Part shown: positions 1 to 7,418 of the stretch, piece by piece
Layout of the letters: each line of letters opens with the position of its first letter
How positions within the stretch are numbered: the first letter of the stretch is position 1
Assembly: GCA_030432595.1 (NCBI GenBank)
Contig: JAUIGU010000037.1
Coordinates: 1 to 39,489, forward strand
Source: Phycisphaerae bacterium
GTDB lineage: Bacteria > Planctomycetota > Phycisphaerae > Phycisphaerales > Phycisphaeraceae
Direction: 5' to 3'
Length of the DNA stretch: 39,489 nucleotides
The notes under the pieces: generated by a model
The model's database searches: none
What the model saw: only the letters and a program-made list of their open reading frames with translations
What the model was told of the DNA's origin: nothing
Made by a program: the position numbers and the translations under genes

Positions 1-1405
1 GTCCACCGACGACTTCACGCAGGTGTTCCAGGCCGGCACGACCCAGGACTCCCGGGCGTGGAACTCCGACATCCAGTCTTACGCCGACGGCTCGATCAGC
101 ATCCTGTTCAAGGCACGCGATGGCGGCTTCGGCTCGCACACCTCGGGCGCGAACAACCAGAACACCTGGCTCGCCCGCTTCGACCCCAACTCGCAGACCT
201 GGACCAACCACGAGATCGCCCGCGCCGGCGGGAGCCTCTTCGGCGGCAGCGAGACCGACTACACCGGCTTAGGAGCGCTCGACCCCAGCGACCCCAACAC
301 GCTGTACATCTCCACCGAGATCAACCCGATCGATGGGCAGGCGACGGACCACCACGAGATCTACAAGGGCGTCACCGGCGACAACGGCGCGACTTGGAGC
401 TGGACCGCGATCACCGAGAACTCGACGTACGACAACCTCCGCCCGATCGTCCCAGAGTGGGACAGCCAGAACACCGCGCTGCTGTGGTGGCGGGGCGAGA
501 TGTCCAACTCGCACGCCTACGACACCGCCGTGACCGGGGTGCTGCTCCGCAGCGGCGAGGAGACCGGGCCGGTTCACTACGTCGACGCGACGACGGCCAA
601 CACCGCCCGCGCCGACGGCCAGGCGTTCAACCCCACGGTCGGCTCGTCCCAGGGTCCGGCGGACGACAACTGGCACGTCCGCACCGGGTTCGCCAACGGC
701 GGCAACCTGTTCGCCGCGGGCGAAGTCGGCAACGAAGATGCGCCCACACTCAAAACCTCAGTAGGCGGCCTGGACGCCGGGGCCTACGACGTGTTCGCCT
801 ACTTCTGGGTCGACGACTTCGGCGACTGGCGCATTCTTGCAGGGCTCTCGGAGGACGAACTGAATCTGTACCGCCAGCGCGGCGCGCAGCAGGCAGTGCC
901 TGATCAGTCGAACGTGACTTTTCTCCTCGAAGAGAGCAACCGCTCGCTCTATCAGGCCTACCTCGGCCGGGTCAGGCTCGATCAGGGCGACCCGCTCGAG
1001 GTGTTCGTCGATGCGTCCAGCGACAACAGCAACACCGGCCGGGCGTGGTTCGACGGCATCGGCTACGCGGCCGTGATCGCCGGGATCCTCGGCGACTACA
1101 ACAACTCGGGCCAAGTCGAGCAGGCTGACTTGGATCTCGTCTTGCAGAACTGGGGCGACACCGACATCTCTGACGTCACCGGCTGGACCAACTTCGCGGG
1201 CCTGCCCGGGGAAGGCATCGACGGCCAGGTCGATCAAACCGAACTTGACGTGGTTCTCCGAAACTGGGGAAACGCATCGACGCCGGACTTCTCCGGTTCA
1301 TCGGTCCCGGAACCAACAGGCTTACTCGCGTTCGGATTGCTGAGCACGGCCGCGTTGGGAAATCGCAATGCGTGTCGCGGCTCGTTGAGCGACTCGAATG
1401 AGTGA
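1..1405 (+). CDS. BNR_4-type propeller protein with dockerin-like repeats and PEP-CTERM tail (5' truncated)
   Basis: The frame is open from base 2, so the N-terminus lies outside the window; the GTG at 23 is internal. The first ~180 visible residues resemble BNR_4 repeat proteins (HHEIYKGVTGDNGATWSW, then LRPIVPEWD and ALLWWRGE), a beta-propeller family annotated as neuraminidase-like that also includes some polysaccharide lyases. A module of about 165 residues follows (578-1066) and recurs in the next gene. Next come two EF-hand-like dockerin repeats (GDYNNSGQVEQADLDLVLQNW and GIDGQVDQTELDVVLRNW, 1091-1273) and a VPEP motif with a hydrophobic stretch (1304 on), a PEP-CTERM signal for exosortase processing. 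The tail ends GNRNACRGSLSDSNE instead of an arginine cluster. Inferred role: exported carbohydrate-binding or carbohydrate-degrading protein; no catalytic residue can be assigned. Confidence 0.8.
   Translation, partial: STDDFTQVFQAGTTQDSRAWNSDIQSYADGSISILFKARDGGFGSHTSGANNQNTWLARFDPNSQTWTNHEIARAGGSLFGGSETDYTGLGALDPSDPNTLYISTEINPIDGQATDHHEIYKGVTGDNGATWSWTAITENSTYDNLRPIVPEWDSQNTALLWWRGEMSNSHAYDTAVTGVLLRSGEETGPVHYVDATTANTARADGQAFNPTVGSSQGPADDNWHVRTGFANGGNLFAAGEVGNEDAPTLKTSVGGLDAGAYDVFAYFWVDDFGDWRILAGLSEDELNLYRQRGAQQAVPDQSNVTFLLEESNRSLYQAYLGRVRLDQGDPLEVFVDASSDNSNTGRAWFDGIGYAAVIAGILGDYNNSGQVEQADLDLVLQNWGDTDISDVTGWTNFAGLPGEGIDGQVDQTELDVVLRNWGNASTPDFSGSSVPEPTGLLAFGLLSTAALGNRNACRGSLSDSNE
578..1066 (+). 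repeat. Shared extracellular module, copy 1
   Basis: This segment encodes a domain that begins YVDAT and continues W.VRTGFANGG, APTLKTSVGGL.AG.YDVFAYFWV, WRILAG, EESNRSL, EVFVDAS and WFDGIGY. The same ordered motifs occur in the following gene at 4422-4937. The copies are clearly homologous in protein but diverged at the DNA level. I do not recognise the domain by name; it looks like a beta-rich, possibly carbohydrate-binding, extracellular domain. Confidence 0.75.
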
Positions 1406-1476
1406 TACGACGATCCGTAGTTTTTCTCATTTTCTTCTCGTTGATTCTGACAACCTCGGACCGAGGGCTCTAACAC

Positions 1477-1481
1477 AGGAG
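1477..1481 (+). promoter_or_regulatory. Ribosome binding site that sets the start of the beta-strand-repeat gene
   Basis: AGGAG lies six bases before the ATG at 1488. The same frame is open from an ATG at 1398, but that start overlaps the previous gene, has no comparable site, and would place about 30 non-signal residues before the signal peptide. This site therefore supports 1488 as the true start. Confidence 0.7.
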
Positions 1482-1487
1482 ATTGCC

Positions 1488-4400
1488 ATGTCTGCTCGAT
1501 TGAATCCATTCTCGGCCCGCCCGGCCAACACGGCTTGCTGGTCGAGCCCATTCAAGGGTTCCCATGTGGCGCTCGCCACGTTGCTGGCCTTGCCGCTCGC
1601 GGGCACCGCTTCGGCCGTGGACATCGGCATCGTGAACGGCGACTTCGAATTGGACGCGGCGGACGATGTCGCGCCCCCGACGGGGTGGACCGACCTGACG
1701 CCGACGAGTTTCTGGACGGGACTTCTCGACGATCCCGGTAATCCGACCGCCGCGGAAGGTGCACTTGCGCCGGCTCCAGGACTGGGCAGCTACTTCCTCA
1801 CGACGGCTCGGACATCGGCGGGCGCAGGATCGCAACCGACGGACGGGACGCTACTGCAGACGGTCGATCTGACCTCGTTCGGTACGGACATCGACACCGG
1901 CGGGCAATTCCTCTACGTCGATTTCATCTGGGCCAGTGACGACGACCGCGACACAGGCACCTTCACACTGGACTTCTTCGGCTCAACAGACGGCACCGGC
2001 ACCTCCCTCGCTTCGTACAACCTCGACCTCAACAACGGCGACGGCTTCACCTTTGTCGGATGGTTCGAAGAGACGGTCGGCGGCGCGGTCCCCGTCAGCA
2101 CGCGAAGCGTGACCCTGCAGATCGACACGACCCGCACCGGCGGCTCGGAAACCAACCTGTGGTTCGACAACTTCGTGGGCGACATCAGCAACACCTCCTT
2201 GATCTTCAACGTCTGGTCCGTCGACGCGGACGGCCTGTGGAACACCGCCTCGAACTGGTCGGACGGCGTCCCGCCCGCCGACGCGGACGTGACGTTCGGC
2301 AACGTCATCTCCGCCAACCGCACCGTCACGCTCGACACCGCGGTCCAGGCCAATTCCATCGCGTTCAACAACTCCGGCGACGGCGACTACTTCCTCGTCG
2401 ATAACGGCGGCGGCGAGACGCTGACCCTCACCGGCGACGCGGTCGTCGATCTACAGACCGGCCGGCACTGGTTCCGCGCCGTGGTCGCCGGCACCGCCGG
2501 GCTCAACGCCACGGGCCCGGGCGAACTGGTGCTTGACGCCGACAACTCTTTCTCCGGCGGGATTACGATCGACGACGCCAACCTTGCCATCGTCAACGTC
2601 GATGCGATCCCGGCCGGCAACGACATCGCCCTGACCAACAACGCCCAGCTCCGCTTCTGGGGCCCGGACAACGAGTTCTTTGTGACCGAGAATGGGGCAC
2701 CCGGCTACGCGTCGGGCACGGTCGCCGAAGACATCTCGATCGATGCAACTTCGATCGTGGACGTCAACAGCGGCGCGGACGTGACCCTTACCGGCAGCGT
2801 GACGGGCACGGGCTTGCTCGCTTCCAACAGCGGCGCGACCCTGACGCTGCCCAACGCCAGCACGTTCGCCGGCAGAGTCGGTGCCTACGGCGGCGACGTG
2901 GTGGTGAACAACAACACCGCGCTCGGTCTGGCCAACGGGACCCCCGAGGCCGGCACGGAAATCGGCGGCAACGCGGACACTGGCGCTCTTGTCCTGACCG
3001 GTGGACTCACCGTCGGCGATGAACTGCTGACCTTCGGCGCTCGCGAAGACGACGCCGCCGACACGGTCGGCCTGTCCAGCACCGGCAACAACACCTGGAA
3101 CGGCAAAATCCTCGGCGCCGCCGGCGGCACGCAGTACAACCTCGAGTCCACCTCCGGCACGCTGACCCTCAACGGCACCATTTCCGCCCCCGACACCGGC
3201 GAACGCAACTTCGTGTTCGGCGGTGCCGGCAACTTCCTCGTCGGCGAGATCATCGACGGACTGGTGGACGCCAATGGCGACTACACCCAGCCCGGCACGG
3301 CGGACAACGTCAACGTCGTCAAGCGAGGTGCGGGCACGCTGACCGTCGATACGCAGACCGACGCGAACGACGACTACTGGTTCGGCACCACCACGGTCGA
3401 AGCCGGCTCCCTCGTGGTCAACTCCGACGGCGGGGACAACGGCGAGCTGCGTTCGACCGTGACCGTCAACGCCGGCGCGACCTTCGACGTCAGCGACTTC
3501 GGCACCTACAACCTGATCCCGATTGCTTCCATCGAGGCCGGCATCGGCGGCGGCGGCACCGTGGTCGCCAACACGCTCGGCGTCTTCGAGTCCTCCACCG
3601 TGACCCCCGGCGACTCGGTCGGCACACTCAACGTCAACGGCAACGTTCTGCTCCGGTACTTCGACACCGGCGACGCCACCGTGCCCGACACCGGCTCGTT
3701 CAACTTCGAGCTGGGCGACAACGGCGCCACGGTCGGCGGGGCCGAGAACGACCTAATCGACATCTCCGGCTCCCTGACCGCAACCATCGAAACCGCCGCG
3801 ACCGGCAGCCAGTTTGTCTTCAACATCAACCCCGTCGAAGGCGCTCTGGACGAGTCCAACAACTACACGCTGATCACCGCGGGGACCCGCACCGGCAACG
3901 CCACCGCGGCGAACTTCACTGCCAACCTCGTCGACACCCAGGGCAACCCGCTGGTCACCCGCCAGTCCGCCTCGGTGGTGCTCGTGGGCAACACCGTCCA
4001 ACTCGACGTCAACGGCAACCCGCTGAACCTGACTTGGACCGGCAACGTCAACGGCGACTGGGACGTCAACACGACGGCCAACTGGAACAGCGGAGCCCAG
4101 ACCTTCTTCGCCAGCGACAGCGCCACCTTCAACGCCACCGGCGGCGGCGGGGCGATCAACGTCGCCGAGACCGTTGCCCCCGCGAACGTGACCGTCACCG
4201 GCGCCGACTACAGCTTCAGCGGCGCCGACATCAACGCCATCTCCGTCACCGTGGGCGGCGGTGCCACGGCGTCCTTCGCCAATACCGTCCGCGGCAATGC
4301 CGTGGTTCAGAACACCGGCACCCTCGCCGGCACCGGAACCTTCGGCGACAGCGTCACCGTCCAGTCCGGCGGCACGCTCCGGGTCGGCGGCGACGGCCTG

Positions 4401-5555
4401 CCCACGCAGGACGTGTTGACCTACGTCGACGCCACCGACGGCGTCGGCGGCAACACCACGCTGTCCGCGGGCGGCACCTTCACGCCGACCACCAACCCCG
4501 ACTGGCAGATCCGCACCGTGTTCGGCAACGGCGGCGAGGTGTATCAGGGCGACGCCGACAACCCCAACGACGCGCCGGAACTCCAGACCACCATCACCGG
4601 CCTGACCCCCGGCCAAGACTACACCGTCTACGCCAACTACTGGGCCGCCTTCACCGGCAGCGGCGTCACGCAGTGGCGCATCCTGGCCGGCTCCGCCTCC
4701 GGCAACCTCACGCTCTACGACGCCGACTTCACCGACATCGCCGGTGCGACCGACGGCCTGGACCTGAGCACCGTGCCTTACACCAACGACCCCCTGGTCG
4801 AAGAAGGCAACCGGACCCTGTGGGGCGCCCCCGTCGGCACGCTCACCGCCGACTCCAACGGCGAGATCTCGGTGTTCGTTGACGACACGGGCACCGCTGA
4901 CGGCGACGACCGCACTTGGTACGACGGCGTCAGCTACAGCAGCGGCGCAATCGCGCCCGCTAGCGCCACGATGACGATCGATGGTGACTTGACCCTCAAC
5001 GCGGGTTCGACCCTCAGCCTCGACATCGCCAGCCCGACAATCCTTGACTCCCTGATCGTCGGCGGCACGCTCAACGCCGGCGGCACGCTCGACGTCAACC
5101 TCGAGCCCGGCGAGACCCTCGAGGCTGGCGACGCCTTCGACCTGCTCGACTTCGCTTCGGCGACCGGCAGCTTCGCGTTCGACCTGCCGACGCTGACGAC
5201 AGGCCTGACGTGGGACACGTCGAGCATCCTCATCGACGGCATCCTCTCCGTGCTCGGGCCGGCCGGCATCTTCGGCGACTACAACGACTCCGGCCAGGTC
5301 GAACAAGGCGACCTGGACTTCGTCCTTCAGAACTGGGGCGACACGGACATCTCCGACGTCGCCGGCTGGGTCAACTTCGCCGGCCTGCCCGGCGGCGGCA
5401 TCGACGGACAGGTCGAGCAGACCGAACTTGATCTCGTGCTCACCAACTGGGGCGACACCACCGCGCCGGACTTCGCCGGCTCGTCGGTCCCGGAACCCAC
5501 CTCCCTCGTGATCCTGGGCCTCAGCGGAGCATTGGCGCTTCGTCGGCGTCCGTGA
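1488..5555 (+). CDS. Large exported beta-strand-repeat protein with dockerin-like repeats and PEP-CTERM sorting signal
   Basis: 1355 residues. The ATG at 1488 has a good ribosome binding site. Residues 1-43 form a signal peptide with a long polar n-region, a hydrophobic ALATLLALPLAG core and an ASA cleavage site. Residues ~45-235 look like a beta-sandwich domain (NGDFEL start, LWFDNFVGDI end). The bulk is low-complexity, Asn/Gly/Thr-rich beta repeat of the autotransporter-associated or PEP-CTERM filament kind: NVWSVDADGLWNTASNWSDG near 240-260, GPGELVLDADNSFSGG, KRGAGTLTVDT, and LTWTGNVNGDWDVNTTANW. A module shared with the upstream gene spans 4422-4937, and two dockerin-like EF-hand repeats span 5274-5458. 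The protein ends VPEPTSLVILGL...RRRP, a standard PEP-CTERM signal, implying exosortase processing and surface display or release. No catalytic domain was seen. A terminator follows directly. Confidence 0.85.
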   Translation: MSARLNPFSARPANTACWSSPFKGSHVALATLLALPLAGTASAVDIGIVNGDFELDAADDVAPPTGWTDLTPTSFWTGLLDDPGNPTAAEGALAPAPGLGSYFLTTARTSAGAGSQPTDGTLLQTVDLTSFGTDIDTGGQFLYVDFIWASDDDRDTGTFTLDFFGSTDGTGTSLASYNLDLNNGDGFTFVGWFEETVGGAVPVSTRSVTLQIDTTRTGGSETNLWFDNFVGDISNTSLIFNVWSVDADGLWNTASNWSDGVPPADADVTFGNVISANRTVTLDTAVQANSIAFNNSGDGDYFLVDNGGGETLTLTGDAVVDLQTGRHWFRAVVAGTAGLNATGPGELVLDADNSFSGGITIDDANLAIVNVDAIPAGNDIALTNNAQLRFWGPDNEFFVTENGAPGYASGTVAEDISIDATSIVDVNSGADVTLTGSVTGTGLLASNSGATLTLPNASTFAGRVGAYGGDVVVNNNTALGLANGTPEAGTEIGGNADTGALVLTGGLTVGDELLTFGAREDDAADTVGLSSTGNNTWNGKILGAAGGTQYNLESTSGTLTLNGTISAPDTGERNFVFGGAGNFLVGEIIDGLVDANGDYTQPGTADNVNVVKRGAGTLTVDTQTDANDDYWFGTTTVEAGSLVVNSDGGDNGELRSTVTVNAGATFDVSDFGTYNLIPIASIEAGIGGGGTVVANTLGVFESSTVTPGDSVGTLNVNGNVLLRYFDTGDATVPDTGSFNFELGDNGATVGGAENDLIDISGSLTATIETAATGSQFVFNINPVEGALDESNNYTLITAGTRTGNATAANFTANLVDTQGNPLVTRQSASVVLVGNTVQLDVNGNPLNLTWTGNVNGDWDVNTTANWNSGAQTFFASDSATFNATGGGGAINVAETVAPANVTVTGADYSFSGADINAISVTVGGGATASFANTVRGNAVVQNTGTLAGTGTFGDSVTVQSGGTLRVGGDGLPTQDVLTYVDATDGVGGNTTLSAGGTFTPTTNPDWQIRTVFGNGGEVYQGDADNPNDAPELQTTITGLTPGQDYTVYANYWAAFTGSGVTQWRILAGSASGNLTLYDADFTDIAGATDGLDLSTVPYTNDPLVEEGNRTLWGAPVGTLTADSNGEISVFVDDTGTADGDDRTWYDGVSYSSGAIAPASATMTIDGDLTLNAGSTLSLDIASPTILDSLIVGGTLNAGGTLDVNLEPGETLEAGDAFDLLDFASATGSFAFDLPTLTTGLTWDTSSILIDGILSVLGPAGIFGDYNDSGQVEQGDLDFVLQNWGDTDISDVAGWVNFAGLPGGGIDGQVEQTELDLVLTNWGDTTAPDFAGSSVPEPTSLVILGLSGALALRRRP
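4422..4937 (+). repeat. Shared extracellular module, copy 2
   Basis: Homologous to the module at 578-1066 in the preceding gene. Motifs are in the same order: YVDAT, W.IRTVFGNGG, APELQTTITGL.PG.DYTVYANYW, WRILAGS, EEGNRTLWGAPVG, SVFVDD and WYDGVSY. This copy is about nine residues longer, the extra length falling mainly between the WRILAG and EEGNR motifs. Confidence 0.75.
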
Positions 5556-5576
5556 TTCAAAAACGCAAAGAGTCCT

Positions 5577-5617
5577 GACCCGGTCCGGGCAATATCGCCC
5601 GGCCGGGTCTTTTCTTT
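5577..5617 (+). terminator. Intrinsic terminator after the PEP-CTERM gene pair
   Basis: GACCCGGTCCGGGC and GCCCGGCCGGGTC pair into a stem of 13 base pairs with one bulged T and a short AATATC-type loop. The run TTTTCTTT follows. It begins 21 bases after the stop codon at 5555. Confidence 0.85.
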
Positions 5618-5700
5618 GATGCATCCCGTCCTGACGCCAAGGTGCAAACCAATCCGCTCTCGGATCGTTCCCCTGGCGCAGACCTCCTTGTTGAGCATTC

Positions 5701-5772
5701 CTACCGGCGACGGTGTGGCCTGCATCGCGGCGAACACACCAAATGATCGCTTTGACATTGTGGCAAGCGCAT
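5701..5772 (-). CDS. Possible 23-residue small ORF with a perfect Shine-Dalgarno
   Basis: AAGGAGG (5780-5786) sits seven bases before an ATG at 5772. The ATG opens a 23-codon frame rich in Cys, Arg and His (MRLPQCQSDH...HRRR) that ends with TAG at 5701. It lies downstream of the VOC gene on the same strand. The ribosome binding site is better than that of most genes here, but the peptide resembles nothing I know and the arrangement could be chance. Confidence 0.2.
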   Translation of the reverse strand: MRLPQCQSDHLVCSPRCRPHRRR

Positions 5773-5835
5773 TGATATTCCTCCTTGCCAATTACTCGTC
5801 GGCCAGCGTTGAGCAACCCGGAGATCGACGCGGCA

Positions 5836-6228
5836 TCAAGGCAACATGGGTTCGGCGCGACGGCAAAGCTGAATGGCTAGACCCCAGGGATCACGGAGCA
5901 TGGCCAGATGATCCTCGCCCATACCGCCACCGAGGACTTCGATGACGGTGCACCCGGCCTTTGTAAGCCGGCCGATCTCCGTCGTCACATCACCCGGGCA
6001 GACAAACGCCAGGTGCACCGTCAAGTGGTGTTGGTCGGCGTAGTTCGGCACCGAGACGGCGGGGTTGCGGTAAACCTCAAGCATCACCTGGCCTGACTCA
6101 TCGGCCAAGAAGTACGCTCTCGCTTCATTGTTCACGGCTCGGGAGACCGTAAAGCCAAGGTGCTTGACATACCACTCCGCAAAAGCGCCCGGATCTTGAA
6201 CTTGGAGCGCAAAATGTTCGATTCTCAT
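5836..6228 (-). CDS. VOC (glyoxalase/bleomycin-resistance/dioxygenase) superfamily protein
   Basis: 130 residues, the normal length of a single-domain VOC protein. It starts MRIEHFALQVQDP, the usual first beta strand with a metal-ligand-type His, and continues with FAEWYVKHLGF, FLADESGQVMLEVYRN (Glu ligand position), HLTVHLAFV (second His) and an ending of LRDPWGLAIQL. These match the paired beta-alpha-beta-beta-beta units of the fold. The substrate cannot be inferred. The gene stands alone in a stretch that is less GC-rich than its neighbours, with no strong ribosome binding site, so it may be a more recent acquisition. The start is the only ATG that gives the full first strand. Confidence 0.8.
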   Translation of the reverse strand: MRIEHFALQVQDPGAFAEWYVKHLGFTVSRAVNNEARAYFLADESGQVMLEVYRNPAVSVPNYADQHHLTVHLAFVCPGDVTTEIGRLTKAGCTVIEVLGGGMGEDHLAMLRDPWGLAIQLCRRAEPMLP

Positions 6229-6575
6229 CTGTTACTGGCTCGGTAGTGGCTCGTTCGATTTGACGCTAAAGCAGTATAATGCCCGAGCCAATCTGCTACT
6301 TTTAACCCATAACACAACAACAGCTGTGCGCCACGCGCGTTTTCCGGAGCCCGCGTTATCAGCCCGTGATGACCGCCTACGCTGGCGATTGAAACTTACC
6401 CTCTTGTTCACAACCATCCGAAGCGCCGATCGCATGAAATACTCGGCCTGCGTCTTTCGATTCGGTCAAATCAGCCAGGGCGATGCCGACCTAAACCCCG
6501 GTCGTGGCCACATCACATGGGACGTCCAAGCTCCAGGCAACCATTAGAGCGTGCGGATACGCTGGTGGTCGCGAA
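6229..6575. other. Gene-poor stretch between the VOC gene and the P-loop kinase gene
   Basis: I see no recognisable gene in these ~350 bases. A plus-strand frame of 95 codons (6260-6547) has no ribosome binding site and no family resemblance. Base composition is visibly less GC-rich than the flanking genes. A TATAAT on the plus strand at 6275-6280 (AGTATA read from the minus side) is the only promoter-like string, and it has no well-placed -35 partner. The stretch could be the remains of a decayed gene. Confidence 0.4.
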
Positions 6576-7241
6576 TCACCATGCGACGATGCGGTCCGGG
6601 GTTCGCCGGTGGTTGCGGACGAGTTCGCTGTTGGGGCCGTCGTTGTGGTCGTACTTCTGGCGGGCTTGTTCGGGGGTTCGGCCAACGGCGATGTGGCGCT
6701 GGATGGTCCAGCGCTGCGCGGCGGCGGGCGGAGTGTCGAGCCACCACGTCTCGTCGAATACCTCGGCGAGTTGGTCCCACGGCGGCTGCGTGAGCAACAG
6801 GTACTGGCCCTCGGCCAGGATGACGCGGGTGTCGCGGGTTACGGGTGTGTCGGAATCGACGGGCGCATGCACGGCCCGGCAATACTCGGGGACGGGGCCG
6901 GCCTGGGTCGCGTCGCGGTATCGGCGGAGCAGGTCGGCGTAGGCCGGGGCGTCATAGGTGAAAGGCGCGCCCTTGCGGTCGGTCCATCCTTTCTCGCGGA
7001 GCGTGTTGTTGTCGAGGTGGAAGCCGTCCATGGGGGCGAAGACGGCGCGGCCGGGGTGTTCCTGATTAATCAGGTCGCGGAGGCGTTCGGCGAGGGTGGA
7101 CTTGCCCGAACCCGCGACGCCGGCGATGCCGAGCAGGTAGCGTCGGCCTTGTTTCCACGCCGATTCGCCGCGACAACTTAGACGTTCGGAGTGTTCCACG
7201 ACGGCTTGGTCGGTAAGGGCCGTGCGAACGGGGTGAGACAT
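6576..7241 (-). CDS. P-loop nucleoside/uridine kinase-like protein
   Basis: 221 residues. The ATG at 7241 is preceded by GGAGG at 7248-7252. The Walker A motif [12 protein letters not shown] lies around residues 39-50, followed by [11 protein letters not shown] (uridine kinase / pantothenate kinase / FrcK-type substrate Asp and His) and [11 protein letters not shown], the second acidic strand. The C-terminal half has [15 protein letters not shown] and an arginine-bearing lid, [20 protein letters not shown]. This matches the nucleoside/nucleotide kinase family of the PRK/uridine kinase group, cytosolic, phosphorylating a small-molecule hydroxyl with ATP. The exact substrate (nucleoside, pantothenate or sugar) cannot be read from the sequence. 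The frame stays open far upstream opposite ilvD, but that extension is antisense shadow. It is divergent from ilvD across ~180 bp. Confidence 0.8.
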   Translation of the reverse strand: MSHPVRTALTDQAVVEHSERLSCRGESAWKQGRRYLLGIAGVAGSGKSTLAERLRDLINQEHPGRAVFAPMDGFHLDNNTLREKGWTDRKGAPFTYDAPAYADLLRRYRDATQAGPVPEYCRAVHAPVDSDTPVTRDTRVILAEGQYLLLTQPPWDQLAEVFDETWWLDTPPAAAQRWTIQRHIAVGRTPEQARQKYDHNDGPNSELVRNHRRTPDRIVAW

Positions 7242-7247
7242 CGGAAA

Positions 7248-7252
7248 CCTCC
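7248..7252 (-). promoter_or_regulatory. Ribosome binding site of the P-loop kinase gene
   Basis: GGAGG, six bases before the ATG at 7241. It fixes the start within a frame that is open for another 1.8 kb upstream. Confidence 0.7.
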
Positions 7253-7418
7253 AAAACCGGCGACCCCGCCCGAAGCGACCACGGACGGCGTTAGAATCGC
7301 GGCCCCGGTTCGAGCGTGTCCAAGCGTGCGTTGTACCGCGGACCGGTCGCTCACGCTCCCGGCTCTGAAACGGCGCGTGACCGTATGTTTTGTTCTCCCC
7401 GACTATGAGCGAGTCTCC

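Noticed and set aside
1454-1466. A CCTCGG-A-CCGAGG dyad upstream of the beta-strand-repeat gene as an operator or terminator.
   Set aside because: The loop is one base and no T tract or matching second site was seen; short dyads of this kind are common in GC-rich DNA.
5752-5781. A perfect TTGACA on the plus strand with a weak TATTCC at 18-base spacing.
   Set aside because: It would transcribe antisense to the VOC gene with no gene ahead; the -10 match is poor.
3753-5816. A 687-codon open frame on the minus strand opposite the beta-strand-repeat gene.
   Set aside because: It runs through the terminator at 5577-5617, has no family resemblance and is the usual antisense effect of a GC-rich, codon-biased gene.
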